From BS150m-G50 sp964517435 (GTDB taxonomy: Bacteria; CAIWAD01; BS150m-G50), in assembly GCA_964517435.1 (NCBI GenBank), contig CAZFEC010000005.1, positions 34,658 through 98,657 of the forward strand: a DNA stretch of 64,000 nucleotides, in the 5' to 3' direction. Of the stretch, positions 49,444 through 57,511 are shown piece after piece. The notes under the pieces are model-generated. The model saw only the letters and a program-made list of their open reading frames with translations. It was not told the DNA's origin and searched no databases. The first letter of the stretch is position 1; each line of letters begins with the position of its first letter. The translations under genes and the position numbers were made by a program.

Positions 49444-49807
49444 GCCCCGTAAACGTTGCCGAAGGCAACGCTTTAAGGGGCGGCTTCACTCTAGCCTGGG
49501 GCGTCAGCCCCAGGTAGATGCGGCAGTGAGAACCAGTCCCGAAGGGCCGGCTTGCAGTATCCCGGGGTGTCAACCCCGGGTACGTTTGGAATGAGATTCC
49601 TTTAATCCAATGGCCTGATTCACAGATTCCCCGGGGTTCACACCCCGGGCAACAATAGATCGACCCGCCTTTCCAGAAGGATTACTTCGGCATCGTACCG
49701 ACATAGAAACGGCGGGGCTGGTTGTTTTTGCATCCGGTCTCCTGGGGCTGTCGATTGCTGGGCAATCGCCTTCACCCCAGGCTAGGAACAAAACGCCCCT
49801 TCGGGGC
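49444..49807. repeat. Hairpin-dense non-coding block of short GC palindromes
   Basis: At least six perfect small hairpins stand in about 370 bases: CGTTGCC/GGCAACG (49454-49470) within an outer GCCCC/GGGGC pair (49444-49482); CCTGGGGC-GTCA-GCCCCAGG (49495-49514); CCCGGGGT-GTCA-ACCCCGGG (49561-49580); CCCGGGGT-TCAC-ACCCCGGG (49630-49649); CGATTGC-TGG-GCAATCG (49752-49768) inside an outer CCTGGGG/CCCCAGG pair (49741-49781); and GCCCC-TTC-GGGGC (49795-49807). Such mosaics resemble REP/palindromic-element clusters. No transposase or coding frame is convincing in 49406-49921. Confidence 0.75.
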
Positions 49808-49921
49808 TTCTTGTCCCAGTTAATCCCGCAGGGGAGGCACACCTGGCCCTTGGTGACACATGTTGAGATATCACACCTGTATTTGGAAACTCAACCAGAG
49901 ACGTAGGACACAAGGTTCGAC

Positions 49922-52186
49922 TCATCGATCAACAAACACCCCTTCACCGCTGGCGGGATCATCGTCGGTGTCGGTGAGCAGCCGGCGGCCATTGCCGCGC
50001 AGCGAGTCGCTATAGGTGTCCTGCCCGCCTCCCAGGTCGAAAAACAAACCCAGGCTCAGCGCGCCACGCCCCTCGTCGTAACTGTTGCCGCCGCCGGCGC
50101 CCTGTGAGGAGCCGCCGGCACTGTAACTGTCACGCCCAGCCAGATCGCAGAAAACCGCCATGGCGTTCTGGGCGCATCCTCCCTGCGAGAGGGAGCCGCC
50201 CTGGTAGCTGTCGTTTCCCGCGCAGTCGAGGAAGAGCGCCGCACCGACGTCCCAGGTGCCCCCCTGGTTGGTGGCTTCCTGTCCGAAGTAGTGATCGTCG
50301 CCACCCGCGTCGAAGAAGCAGGCCGCCGCCTGGTGTGCCAAGGCCGCCTGACAGTAGCGGTTGCCGGTGACGCGGTCGTTCCCCCCACCGTCGCTGAGGA
50401 GACCGAAACCGAAGAAGTAACCGCAACCCTGCGAAAAGTTACCCGCGATGTATTCGTCGTCTCCCTGCCGGTCGGAGAGGATGCCGACGCCACCTGTTGC
50501 CAGCTGGCGGAAGCCGACGCCCACTCCCTGCGACCAACCGGACCAGGTCGCTTCGTTGCCATAACCGTTCGGATGCTTATGTGTTGCCAGATAACGATCA
50601 GCGCCGGCGAGATCGAGCAACTGGCCGCACCCCTTGGCGCCGCCGCACCCTTGCGCGTAGAGCGCGGCGTTGTAGCTGTCGTCACCGGCGTCGTCCCGCA
50701 ACAGGCCGCAACCGAACCAGGCGGCGGCCTGCACCGCTTCCTGACCGAGGTAGAGATCGTCGCCCGCGTAGTCATGCAGCAGGCCGCAGCCGGCGAAAGC
50801 GCTGCCCTGCGCCAGCCTCGCTCCGGAATAGACATCATCCCCCGCCAGGTCCAGCAACAGACCGGTGCCCGCGAGCCCGCTACCGCTGGCCGCTTCGCCG
50901 TTACCGAGATAACTGTCATCGCCTCCGAAGTCGATACAGATGCCGACACGTCCCTGCCGGTAGTGATGCCGGTCCCCGTCGGCGATGGTGAAGGGCGTGC
51001 CGCCGGCGTTGTTCAGGTAGAGATCGTCGCCGCCCAGCTCCAGCAGCAGAGCGATGGTCTCGGTATGCACATCAGCCTCCCCGCCGGCGATCACCACCCG
51101 GGCCTGGGTTGAGTCGGCCGCGGTGGCGCCCGGTTGCAGCGCCACCAGCGTATCGAGTAGAAGCCCGCCGCCGGCAGGCTGGCCGTCGTACCGCGTTCGC
51201 AGGTTGCGCTCCAGCACCGCCAGCGCCTCCGGATCATCCAATTGCGCCAGCAGTGCACCCGCCTCCGCCAACGCACCGTAATCGATATACCGGGTGGAAG
51301 TGATCAGCGCTTCGCAGTTTTCGACCAGCTCCAGATCCTCCTCCCAGTGGACGTAGAAAGCAGTGATGAAGCTCTCCAGCAGCGGCGCGCACCAGTCGGC
51401 CAGCGCGGCGGTCTCCGCCGCGGTCAACCCGGCAAAGGCGGCATCGATCCGGCGGTTGACCTCGCGCAGCAGCTCCAGCAGGTCGGGCAGGTCGTGTAGT
51501 GGCATTGTCGACACGGGAGGTGCCGCGACATCCAGGCAGCTGAACATGCCCGCCACCTGTTCCGTCGTCCCATTACTACCGCGGCTGCCGCTGGTGGTGA
51601 GCAGCCACTCGCCGGCGGATCCCACCAGGCGCGGCTCCAGCAGCACCGTCGCGACGGCATCCAGCGTATAATGCCCCCGGTATTCCGCCAGTTCACTTTG
51701 AAATGCGCGGCGGAGTTGCTCATACGACTCTTCCAGACCACATTCCGATATGGTCTCCACTATCAGGGCGTCAACCCGGGTCGAGGGTAGAGTATTCAAC
51801 GGCAGCGCTGTACTGTCCGGAAAGGAGGTGCGGTCCCCCCGGCGCATGACGCCGGTATATTCGGCGCGATTGCCCAGAATCAGCGGCAGACGCTCGGTGC
51901 GATTGCCCCGCTGCAGGGTGAGGGTGACGCGATCGCCCGGCTGTCGCTGCTCCAGCAGCCGCCCCAGATCGGCAGCCGCGCGCAGTGTATCACGATCGAT
52001 TGCGATCAGGATATCCCCCCGCTGCAGGCCGCAGATCGCGGCGGGCGAGCGGGGCACAATACGGGTCAGCTCGATGCCGGGCGGTTCCTCCGACCAGGCG
52101 TGACCGATACCCAGGTAGGACTGCGCGGTGGCGGTTGCCGCCAGACCGAGCAACAGCATCAGTGTGGAAATCAGCTGCAAGCGCAT
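49922..52186 (-). CDS. Secreted PDZ protein with tandem 'GDD-Y ... QG' repeats (probable beta-solenoid)
   Basis: 754 residues, signal peptide (LLLGLAATATAQ). Residues about 22-105 are a PDZ domain (SYLGIGHAW, IVPRSPAAICGLQRGDILI). A helical middle part (about 120-370) has no recognised family. From about 375 to the end the protein consists of some ten repeats with core 'hhDhaGDDxYxGxxxxQGxxxxGxG', for example LLLDLAGDDVYSG, LLHDYAGDDLYLGQEAVQ, LLRDDAGDDSYN and LFLDCAGNDSYQGGSLSQG. The Gly/Asp-rich pattern suggests a Ca-binding or glycine-ladder beta-solenoid. It ends in an Asp-rich tail. It is probably periplasmic or surface-located; the function is unknown. Confidence 0.75.
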   Translation of the reverse strand: MRLQLISTLMLLLGLAATATAQSYLGIGHAWSEEPPGIELTRIVPRSPAAICGLQRGDILIAIDRDTLRAAADLGRLLEQRQPGDRVTLTLQRGNRTERLPLILGNRAEYTGVMRRGDRTSFPDSTALPLNTLPSTRVDALIVETISECGLEESYEQLRRAFQSELAEYRGHYTLDAVATVLLEPRLVGSAGEWLLTTSGSRGSNGTTEQVAGMFSCLDVAAPPVSTMPLHDLPDLLELLREVNRRIDAAFAGLTAAETAALADWCAPLLESFITAFYVHWEEDLELVENCEALITSTRYIDYGALAEAGALLAQLDDPEALAVLERNLRTRYDGQPAGGGLLLDTLVALQPGATAADSTQARVVIAGGEADVHTETIALLLELGGDDLYLNNAGGTPFTIADGDRHHYRQGRVGICIDFGGDDSYLGNGEAASGSGLAGTGLLLDLAGDDVYSGARLAQGSAFAGCGLLHDYAGDDLYLGQEAVQAAAWFGCGLLRDDAGDDSYNAALYAQGCGGAKGCGQLLDLAGADRYLATHKHPNGYGNEATWSGWSQGVGVGFRQLATGGVGILSDRQGDDEYIAGNFSQGCGYFFGFGLLSDGGGNDRVTGNRYCQAALAHQAAACFFDAGGDDHYFGQEATNQGGTWDVGAALFLDCAGNDSYQGGSLSQGGCAQNAMAVFCDLAGRDSYSAGGSSQGAGGGNSYDEGRGALSLGLFFDLGGGQDTYSDSLRGNGRRLLTDTDDDPASGEGVFVDR

Positions 52187-52312
52187 GACGTCTCCCGCGG
52201 TTGTCTGAACCGGCTCCGTTGAATCACTGGAATGTCGAAAACTATATCCCCGGACCTGCTACGCTCCAGGACGGCTAGTCCCTTTTCTCCAACAGTCGTT
52301 GGAAGAGGCTGA

Positions 52313-53218
52313 CTAGAAGTTGAAGGTGAAATCGATATAGGGGAGACCAGGGAAGATCAGATTCTCAAATGAATTGATCAGGGCTAAATCGACGCTCATC
52401 CGTTCACCCATAAAACGGCATCCGTAGGAGATGAGGGGGTGGTCCATTTCCGGTATCCACCAGTTCTCGGTAACGAAGGCGACGCGTCGCCAGCGACGCC
52501 ACTCCCCCCCCAGAATAATCATCGGGCGGTCCAACAGATCATCGTCGACGAAGCCGTAACCGAGACCGAAGGTTAAACTGGCGTCCGGCCTGCCGTACGT
52601 CCCCACGCCGTAGACAACGCCGACCACGTGGCTGAAAGCCTCGTCCTCATCCCAATTCGGAACGCTGATCAGCAGCGTCCCGATCGCGGCGTTGAACTCC
52701 TCACCCCTGACGACACTCAGTTTGGGTGTCAGGTACCACAGTTGCTTGTCCAGGCCGGCATCGGGCATGAGCGAGAAACCGCCTCCCAGTGTGAAGGAAT
52801 CGGTCAGACCGTAGACGACGGTCGGGAAGAAGAGATAGTAATCGGCGAAGTAACCGCTTCCCTTGGGGAGCATCCTGCCGGTGGGGGCGAAGTAGAGACG
52901 TGATACATTCGAGTTAGGGAACCAGTAGCGGCCGTTGCGCAGCGCGCTGGCTGGTATCTCGCGGATGGATCGGATCCGTTCCAGCGGGATGGTGAGTTCA
53001 CCCAGATCCGTCGCGAAGAATACCGTCTGCTCATCGTGTGATACAATCCGACCGAAGGTGCGGGAACTGTCGTCGGTGACGATGATCTGCAGGTGGTCCG
53101 GCGCCGGGGGATGGAGGGCGTTCCGGATCTCTTCCGGACTGTCAGCCAGGGCGGCGGTCGTGGCTAGGAGGGCGGCCAGCAAGGCCAGCGTAGATGTTAC
53201 GGCGATGCTTCTGAACAT
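52313..53218 (-). CDS. Predicted outer-membrane beta-barrel protein of unknown function
   Basis: 301 residues with GGAGGAG before the ATG and a signal peptide (LLAALLATTAALA). A short N-terminal domain (GRIVSHDEQTVFFATDLGELTI, about 45-85) is followed by alternating amphipathic strands and a C-terminal aromatic residue (YIDFTFNF), the usual barrel signature. Similar proteins occur in FCB candidate phyla. No function is evident. Confidence 0.7.
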   Translation of the reverse strand: MFRSIAVTSTLALLAALLATTAALADSPEEIRNALHPPAPDHLQIIVTDDSSRTFGRIVSHDEQTVFFATDLGELTIPLERIRSIREIPASALRNGRYWFPNSNVSRLYFAPTGRMLPKGSGYFADYYLFFPTVVYGLTDSFTLGGGFSLMPDAGLDKQLWYLTPKLSVVRGEEFNAAIGTLLISVPNWDEDEAFSHVVGVVYGVGTYGRPDASLTFGLGYGFVDDDLLDRPMIILGGEWRRWRRVAFVTENWWIPEMDHPLISYGCRFMGERMSVDLALINSFENLIFPGLPYIDFTFNF

Positions 53219-53282
53219 TACTCCTCCACTTTTCGTTGCAGGTAGGTCTTACCCGCTTGTTTCACAACTGCGTTTGTGTGTT

Positions 53283-54047
53283 TCACTTTACCGGCGCCGG
53301 TTCCAGCCGCTGCCGGTTGTTGGAGATGTGCTCCGCGTCCAGTTCTATCATCAGGTAGTTGCGTTCCAGCTCCTGCGCTGCGACAGCCGTGGAGAGAGCG
53401 CCGGCAAAGGGATCGAGCACCAGGTCGCCCGCCTGGGACGAAGCCTCGATCAGACGCTTCAGGATCTCCAGCGGTTTGACGGTGCCGTGCTGGTGGCGGT
53501 AGTTGAAGGTGCGCTGGTAGAATTGGATGTTGCCCGCCTCATCTCGCTGGTAGAACACATTAGGCTGCCGTTTGCCGCGCAGGGGTTGCCCCTTGCCCTT
53601 GACGGCGAAGAGGATGAACTCGTGCTGCGGCGCCCAATCTCCCTTGAGGTCGCCGCTGCCGTGATTGCTCTTGACCCAGACCAGACAGTTTTTGTAGCGG
53701 AGCTGCTCCGGTACCGCCAGATCGTGGTTGAGGCGGGAAAGCGTCTCAACCAGGGCGGGGAAAGTCCGGTGGTCGCACCAGCAGTAGAAATGGCCGCCCG
53801 GTTTGAGCACCCGCCGGGACTGCGCAATGAAGTCATCCATGTCGAAAGTAATCGCGGAGACCTTTTTCACTTTCGGCCGTGCGATGGGGCGGTTCGACTG
53901 GTAGTCCTTGTAGGGCGGGTCGGTGAGAACCAGGTCGATGCAGTCGTCGGGCAGCTGGGGCAGGATGTCGCGGCAATCGCCGTGATACACCTGGTTGACG
54001 AACGTCTCTCTGAAAGCGGTAGAGGTGGACGGTTGTGTGGTCGGCAT
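53283..54047 (-). CDS. Site-specific DNA methyltransferase (beta-class N6-adenine/N4-cytosine), orphan
   Basis: 254 residues from ATG 54047, preceded by GGGGAG; a longer in-frame start 50 codons upstream has no such site. Motif IV is LVLTDPPYKDY, motif I is LVLDPFAGALST near the C terminus. The order IV, target-recognition region, I marks a beta-class enzyme. The N-terminal VYHGDCRDILPQLPDDCIDL is typical. No restriction endonuclease gene neighbours it, so it may be a regulatory or protective orphan enzyme. GTGATACA at 53982 is read in reverse inside the gene. Confidence 0.9.
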   Translation of the reverse strand: MPTTQPSTSTAFRETFVNQVYHGDCRDILPQLPDDCIDLVLTDPPYKDYQSNRPIARPKVKKVSAITFDMDDFIAQSRRVLKPGGHFYCWCDHRTFPALVETLSRLNHDLAVPEQLRYKNCLVWVKSNHGSGDLKGDWAPQHEFILFAVKGKGQPLRGKRQPNVFYQRDEAGNIQFYQRTFNYRHQHGTVKPLEILKRLIEASSQAGDLVLDPFAGALSTAVAAQELERNYLMIELDAEHISNNRQRLEPAPVK

Positions 54048-54268
54048 AGACTCCCCGCAGATCGCTGGTTGAATTGTATCACGCTGAGAGCGGTATCCGC
54101 ATCGGCGGCTCACGCCTGCAGCCGGGCAGTCAGGGCTGCTTCTACCAGGAATGATAACTTCACAACGGATCAAACCCAAGGAATTGTGGAACACCAAGCG
54201 GGACCCCTGCGGCGGAACCGGCTTTACCTGCCGTTTCAGAGGGGATCAATGAATGCGACGTAACAGGC

Positions 54269-55621
54269 TCAGCTGCTGCGGATACCCAGCTCTTTCAACT
54301 TGCGGGACAGATTGGGCTGCTGCAGCCCCAGTTCGCGGGCGACGCGGCTGATGTTGCCGTCGAACTTCTCCAGCTGCAGCGTCAGGTAGAACACCTCGAA
54401 CCGGCGGCGGGCTTCTGTGTAGGGCATGGTGGCCTGCAGCGACTCGGGTGGTGCTTCAGCCGCACCACCACCCAGCTGGGTGGTGAGCAGAGAGGTCGAC
54501 ACCTTGCCATCGGCGGCCAGGATGTAGAGCCTTTCCACCAGGTTACGGAGTTCGCGGACGTTGCCAGGGAACCGATGCCGATGCATGATCTCCTCGGCTT
54601 CCGGCGCAAACTCGAGCGGCGGCATCTGCATCTCCCGGGCGAAGAAACCGTTGTACCAGCGGATCAGGGCGTCGACATCCTCCGGCCGTTCCCGCAGGGG
54701 CGGCACATTCAGCGGGAAGACATTGAGACGGTAGAAGAGATCCTCCCGGAACTCTCCATTGCTGATCATCTGTTCCAGGTTCTTGTTGGTCGCCGCCAGG
54801 ATGCGGACATCCACCTGGACCGGCTTGTTGCCGCCGACCCGTTCGAAGACGCCCTCCTGTAGTACGCGCAGCACCTTGGCCTGCGCGGTCAGATTCATGT
54901 CGCCGATTTCATCGAGAAAGAGCGTCCCTCCCTGCGCGGCCTCGATCTTACCGGTCTTGCGCGCGCCGGCACCGGTGAAGGCACCCTTTTCGTAACCGAA
55001 CAGCTCGCTCTCCACCAGCTCGTTGGGGATGGCGGCGGAATTGAAACGAATGAAGGGATGCTCCGATCGCGTGCTGCGCTGGTGGATGGCAAAGGCGACC
55101 AGCTCCTTGCCGGTGCCGCTCTCCCCCCGGATCAGCACCTTGGTGTCGGTGCGGCTGACCCGTTCGATGGTGGTCTGCAGCTCCTGGAAGGCAACCGACT
55201 CGCCGATCATCTGGTAACGCGCCTGCTGGTCCTCCTCCTGCTGGCGGTTGCGCCGGCGCAGCCGCAGCCGTTCGGCGACGTTGCCGGTCGAGATTGTGAT
55301 CCGGGAGATGGTCAGCGGCTTCTCCAGGAAATCGCTGGCGCCGCTCTTCACCGCCTGCACCGCCGTGCGAATGTCGCCGTGCCCGGAGATCATCACCACT
55401 TCGGTGGCGGCAAACTGCTGCCGCACCCGCTGCAGTACTTCCAGACCGCCCAGGCCGGGCAGCTTCACATCCAGGAAGAGCAGGTCGAAGGGCTCCTGCT
55501 GCATCAGGCTTAAGCCCTCCTCGCCGCTCTCGGCGGTGATCGCCTCATGCCCCTCGTCCTCCAGGATGCCCCGCAGGGTCTGGCGGATGTTCTTTTCGTC
55601 GTCGATTACCAGAATTCGCAT
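54269..55621 (-). CDS. NtrC/NtrX-type sigma-54-dependent response regulator
   Basis: 450 residues from ATG 55621 (GGAGA upstream); a GTG at 55639 overlapping the kinase stop is an alternative. Receiver domain with Asp51 (LLFLDVKLPG), AAA+ domain with Walker A GESGTGKELVA and the sigma-54 contact loop GAFTGA, and a Fis-type DNA-binding helix (NISRVARELGLQQPNLSRKL). It activates sigma-54 promoters when phosphorylated by the kinase encoded just upstream. Confidence 0.95.
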   Translation of the reverse strand: MRILVIDDEKNIRQTLRGILEDEGHEAITAESGEEGLSLMQQEPFDLLFLDVKLPGLGGLEVLQRVRQQFAATEVVMISGHGDIRTAVQAVKSGASDFLEKPLTISRITISTGNVAERLRLRRRNRQQEEDQQARYQMIGESVAFQELQTTIERVSRTDTKVLIRGESGTGKELVAFAIHQRSTRSEHPFIRFNSAAIPNELVESELFGYEKGAFTGAGARKTGKIEAAQGGTLFLDEIGDMNLTAQAKVLRVLQEGVFERVGGNKPVQVDVRILAATNKNLEQMISNGEFREDLFYRLNVFPLNVPPLRERPEDVDALIRWYNGFFAREMQMPPLEFAPEAEEIMHRHRFPGNVRELRNLVERLYILAADGKVSTSLLTTQLGGGAAEAPPESLQATMPYTEARRRFEVFYLTLQLEKFDGNISRVARELGLQQPNLSRKLKELGIRSS

Positions 55622-55639
55622 GATTATTCTCCGGGTCAC

Positions 55640-56830
55640 TCACGCCTGGGCCAGCTTCAACACGATATTGAAGGTCGCACCCGCCGGTTGATTATTCGCG
55701 GCCGAGATGTCCCCCCCGTGCATCTGGACGATCCGGCGCACGACCGCCAATCCCAGGCCGGTACCCTGGCGGCGCTTCGTGAAGTAGGGATCGAAGATCT
55801 TGTCCAGATCCTCCGGCGCGATACCCGCCCCGTTATCCTTGACGCTGATCCGGAGGGAGGTGGGGTCGCGCTCGCAGTTGATCGTGATACACGGGTCTGC
55901 TTCCACCGCCTGGATGGCGTTCTCGATCAGGTTCACGAAAACCTCCCGCCACTGCATACGGTCACCGGTGAAGTGCTGGCAGTCGGAGGGAAAGTCGAAG
56001 GTGATCTCAGCCCGGTCGGTGTAGGACTTAATAATCTCTTCCAGCAGCTCCCGCAGGTCGAAGCGGGCGATCTGCGGCAACGGCATGTGGGCGAAATCGC
56101 GGAAACGGTTGACCAGCAGCTGCAGGCTGTCCACCTCTTCCTGTATCACGCCGATCGAATCGCGGAAGATCTTGTCGAAGGGAGTATCGAGATCCTCGTA
56201 CTGCAGATCCAGCCTTTCCGCCGCCAGCCGGATCGGGGTGAGCGGGTTCTTGATCTCGTGCGCCATGATGCGGGCCATTTCCCGCCAGAGCAGATCCCGC
56301 TCCACCTGTACCAGCCGCCGCCGGCTGTCGGCCAGATCGCGGGTCATCCGGTTGAAGGAGACCACCAGGTCGTTGATTTGTGATACACGCGTCTCCTGAA
56401 CATGCACCTCGAAGTTGTCGCGCGCGAGTTCCTGGGTGGCTTCCTGCAGCCGCCGCAGCGGCCGCATAATCAGCGTGCTGGAAAAAACGAAGATCAACAG
56501 CATCACCAGCATCAGAAAAACGAAGATGAAGGAGGAGTAGAGCGTCATGTCGTCGACGAAAAAAGCGCCGGTCAGGTTGATCTGCTCCACCTGCCCCATC
56601 AGGCCGCGTACGGAATCACGAAAAGCGTTCCGTTGTTCCTCCGGCAGCTGGTCGGAGGTGTCGTGATACAGCGCCGTGATCGATTCGTTCAGCTGATCGG
56701 TGTGAAGTTCCGTCTGGAAGGTCTGGAAACTGTAGATGAAGAAACTGCGGATGAAAAGCAGGGCGACGGTGAGCAGCACCAGCATCAGCAGCAGGATCTG
56801 GGCGCGCAGCGAGGGGAGGCGCCAGCTCAT
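55640..56830 (-). CDS. NtrY-like membrane sensor histidine kinase
   Basis: 396 residues. Two transmembrane segments (about 10-30 and 98-118) bound an about 65-residue periplasmic loop, followed by HAMP (RPLRRLQEATQEL), HisKA with MAHEIKNPLTPIRLAAERL (an NtrY-style H-box) and an ATPase domain (EVFVNLIENAIQAVE, DNGAGI, GTGLGLAVVRRI). It is the partner of the sigma-54 regulator downstream. Four or more GTGATACA-type words (55884, 56142, 56380, 56663) lie within this gene. Confidence 0.94.
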   Translation of the reverse strand: MSWRLPSLRAQILLLMLVLLTVALLFIRSFFIYSFQTFQTELHTDQLNESITALYHDTSDQLPEEQRNAFRDSVRGLMGQVEQINLTGAFFVDDMTLYSSFIFVFLMLVMLLIFVFSSTLIMRPLRRLQEATQELARDNFEVHVQETRVSQINDLVVSFNRMTRDLADSRRRLVQVERDLLWREMARIMAHEIKNPLTPIRLAAERLDLQYEDLDTPFDKIFRDSIGVIQEEVDSLQLLVNRFRDFAHMPLPQIARFDLRELLEEIIKSYTDRAEITFDFPSDCQHFTGDRMQWREVFVNLIENAIQAVEADPCITINCERDPTSLRISVKDNGAGIAPEDLDKIFDPYFTKRRQGTGLGLAVVRRIVQMHGGDISAANNQPAGATFNIVLKLAQA

Positions 56831-57399
56831 AGAATGAAGTCCGACCGTCTGAATGCGTTTGAAGTGAGTGAGAGACCCCCCTTGGGCCAGAGCCGGGCCA
56901 GGTCGAGATCGCGCATCAACCCGGGAAGATTGATGTCCTGCAGGTAGGCTCGCAGCTGGAAGTAGAGGGTGGTATCGCCGTTGAGTTCCTCCAGCCCAAC
57001 CACCGGCAGTGAGCGGATGGCGCCGACATGGCGCCGCATTTCGTTTTCCACCGTCGTCTCGTGCTCCAGATTCTGTTCGCTGCAGTTGACGTGATACATC
57101 CGGTCGATCAGGTCGAGGGTTACCGCATGGTTGAAGCTGTAGCTGCGATGCGGTGCCGCCGAATCCGGTCTGAACACCTCCAGATCGAATTCGATCGTTA
57201 CCGTCTGGCCCGCTTCCAGAATACGATCCAACTCCTCGGTGTGCCAGTCGATGATGTCGACCGAAAGCACGATGTTGTTTCCCTCCAGAGCCAGCAGGGG
57301 GTTGCTGAAACCGACATCAGTATTGGCTTCAGGGGGTATGAGGATCGATCCAACCGCAATCACCCAGGATGCCATTGTCTGCGCGAACGCTTCAAACAT
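56827..57399 (-). CDS. DUF4390-like protein preceding the NtrY-like kinase
   Basis: 190 residues, N-terminal hydrophobic segment (ASWVIAVGSILIPPEA) suggesting export or anchoring, then a beta-rich domain (IVLSVDIIDWHTEELDRIL, TIEFDLEVFRPDS). The size, fold pattern and position directly before an NtrY-type kinase (ATGA overlap) match DUF4390, which sits beside ntrY in several phyla. It may modulate the periplasmic sensing loop of the kinase. Confidence 0.65.
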   Translation of the reverse strand: MFEAFAQTMASWVIAVGSILIPPEANTDVGFSNPLLALEGNNIVLSVDIIDWHTEELDRILEAGQTVTIEFDLEVFRPDSAAPHRSYSFNHAVTLDLIDRMYHVNCSEQNLEHETTVENEMRRHVGAIRSLPVVGLEELNGDTTLYFQLRAYLQDINLPGLMRDLDLARLWPKGGLSLTSNAFRRSDFIL

Positions 57400-57459
57400 C
57401 TGCTGCCTTTAGCTCAGTAGGTTGCTGCTGTCAAAATAGAATGCGTCTGTCCGGGAAGC

Positions 57460-57497
57460 AAAAGAAAGGTGGTGACGGCCCCGCGACCGCCACCACC
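57460..57497 (-). terminator. Intrinsic terminator for the PDZ/barrel gene
   Basis: Read leftwards, GGTGGTGGCGG pairs with CCGTCACCACC (57468-57497, one bulge), followed by TTTCTTTTGC. It lies just past the stop codon of the gene starting at 58801. Confidence 0.8.
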
Positions 57498-57511
57498 CGA
57501 TTGTTCGATTC

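Noticed and set aside
54048..54197. 50-residue N-terminal extension of the DNA methyltransferase
   Set aside because: It lacks similarity to methyltransferases, contains an intergenic word, and the internal ATG 54047 has a strong GGGGAG site.
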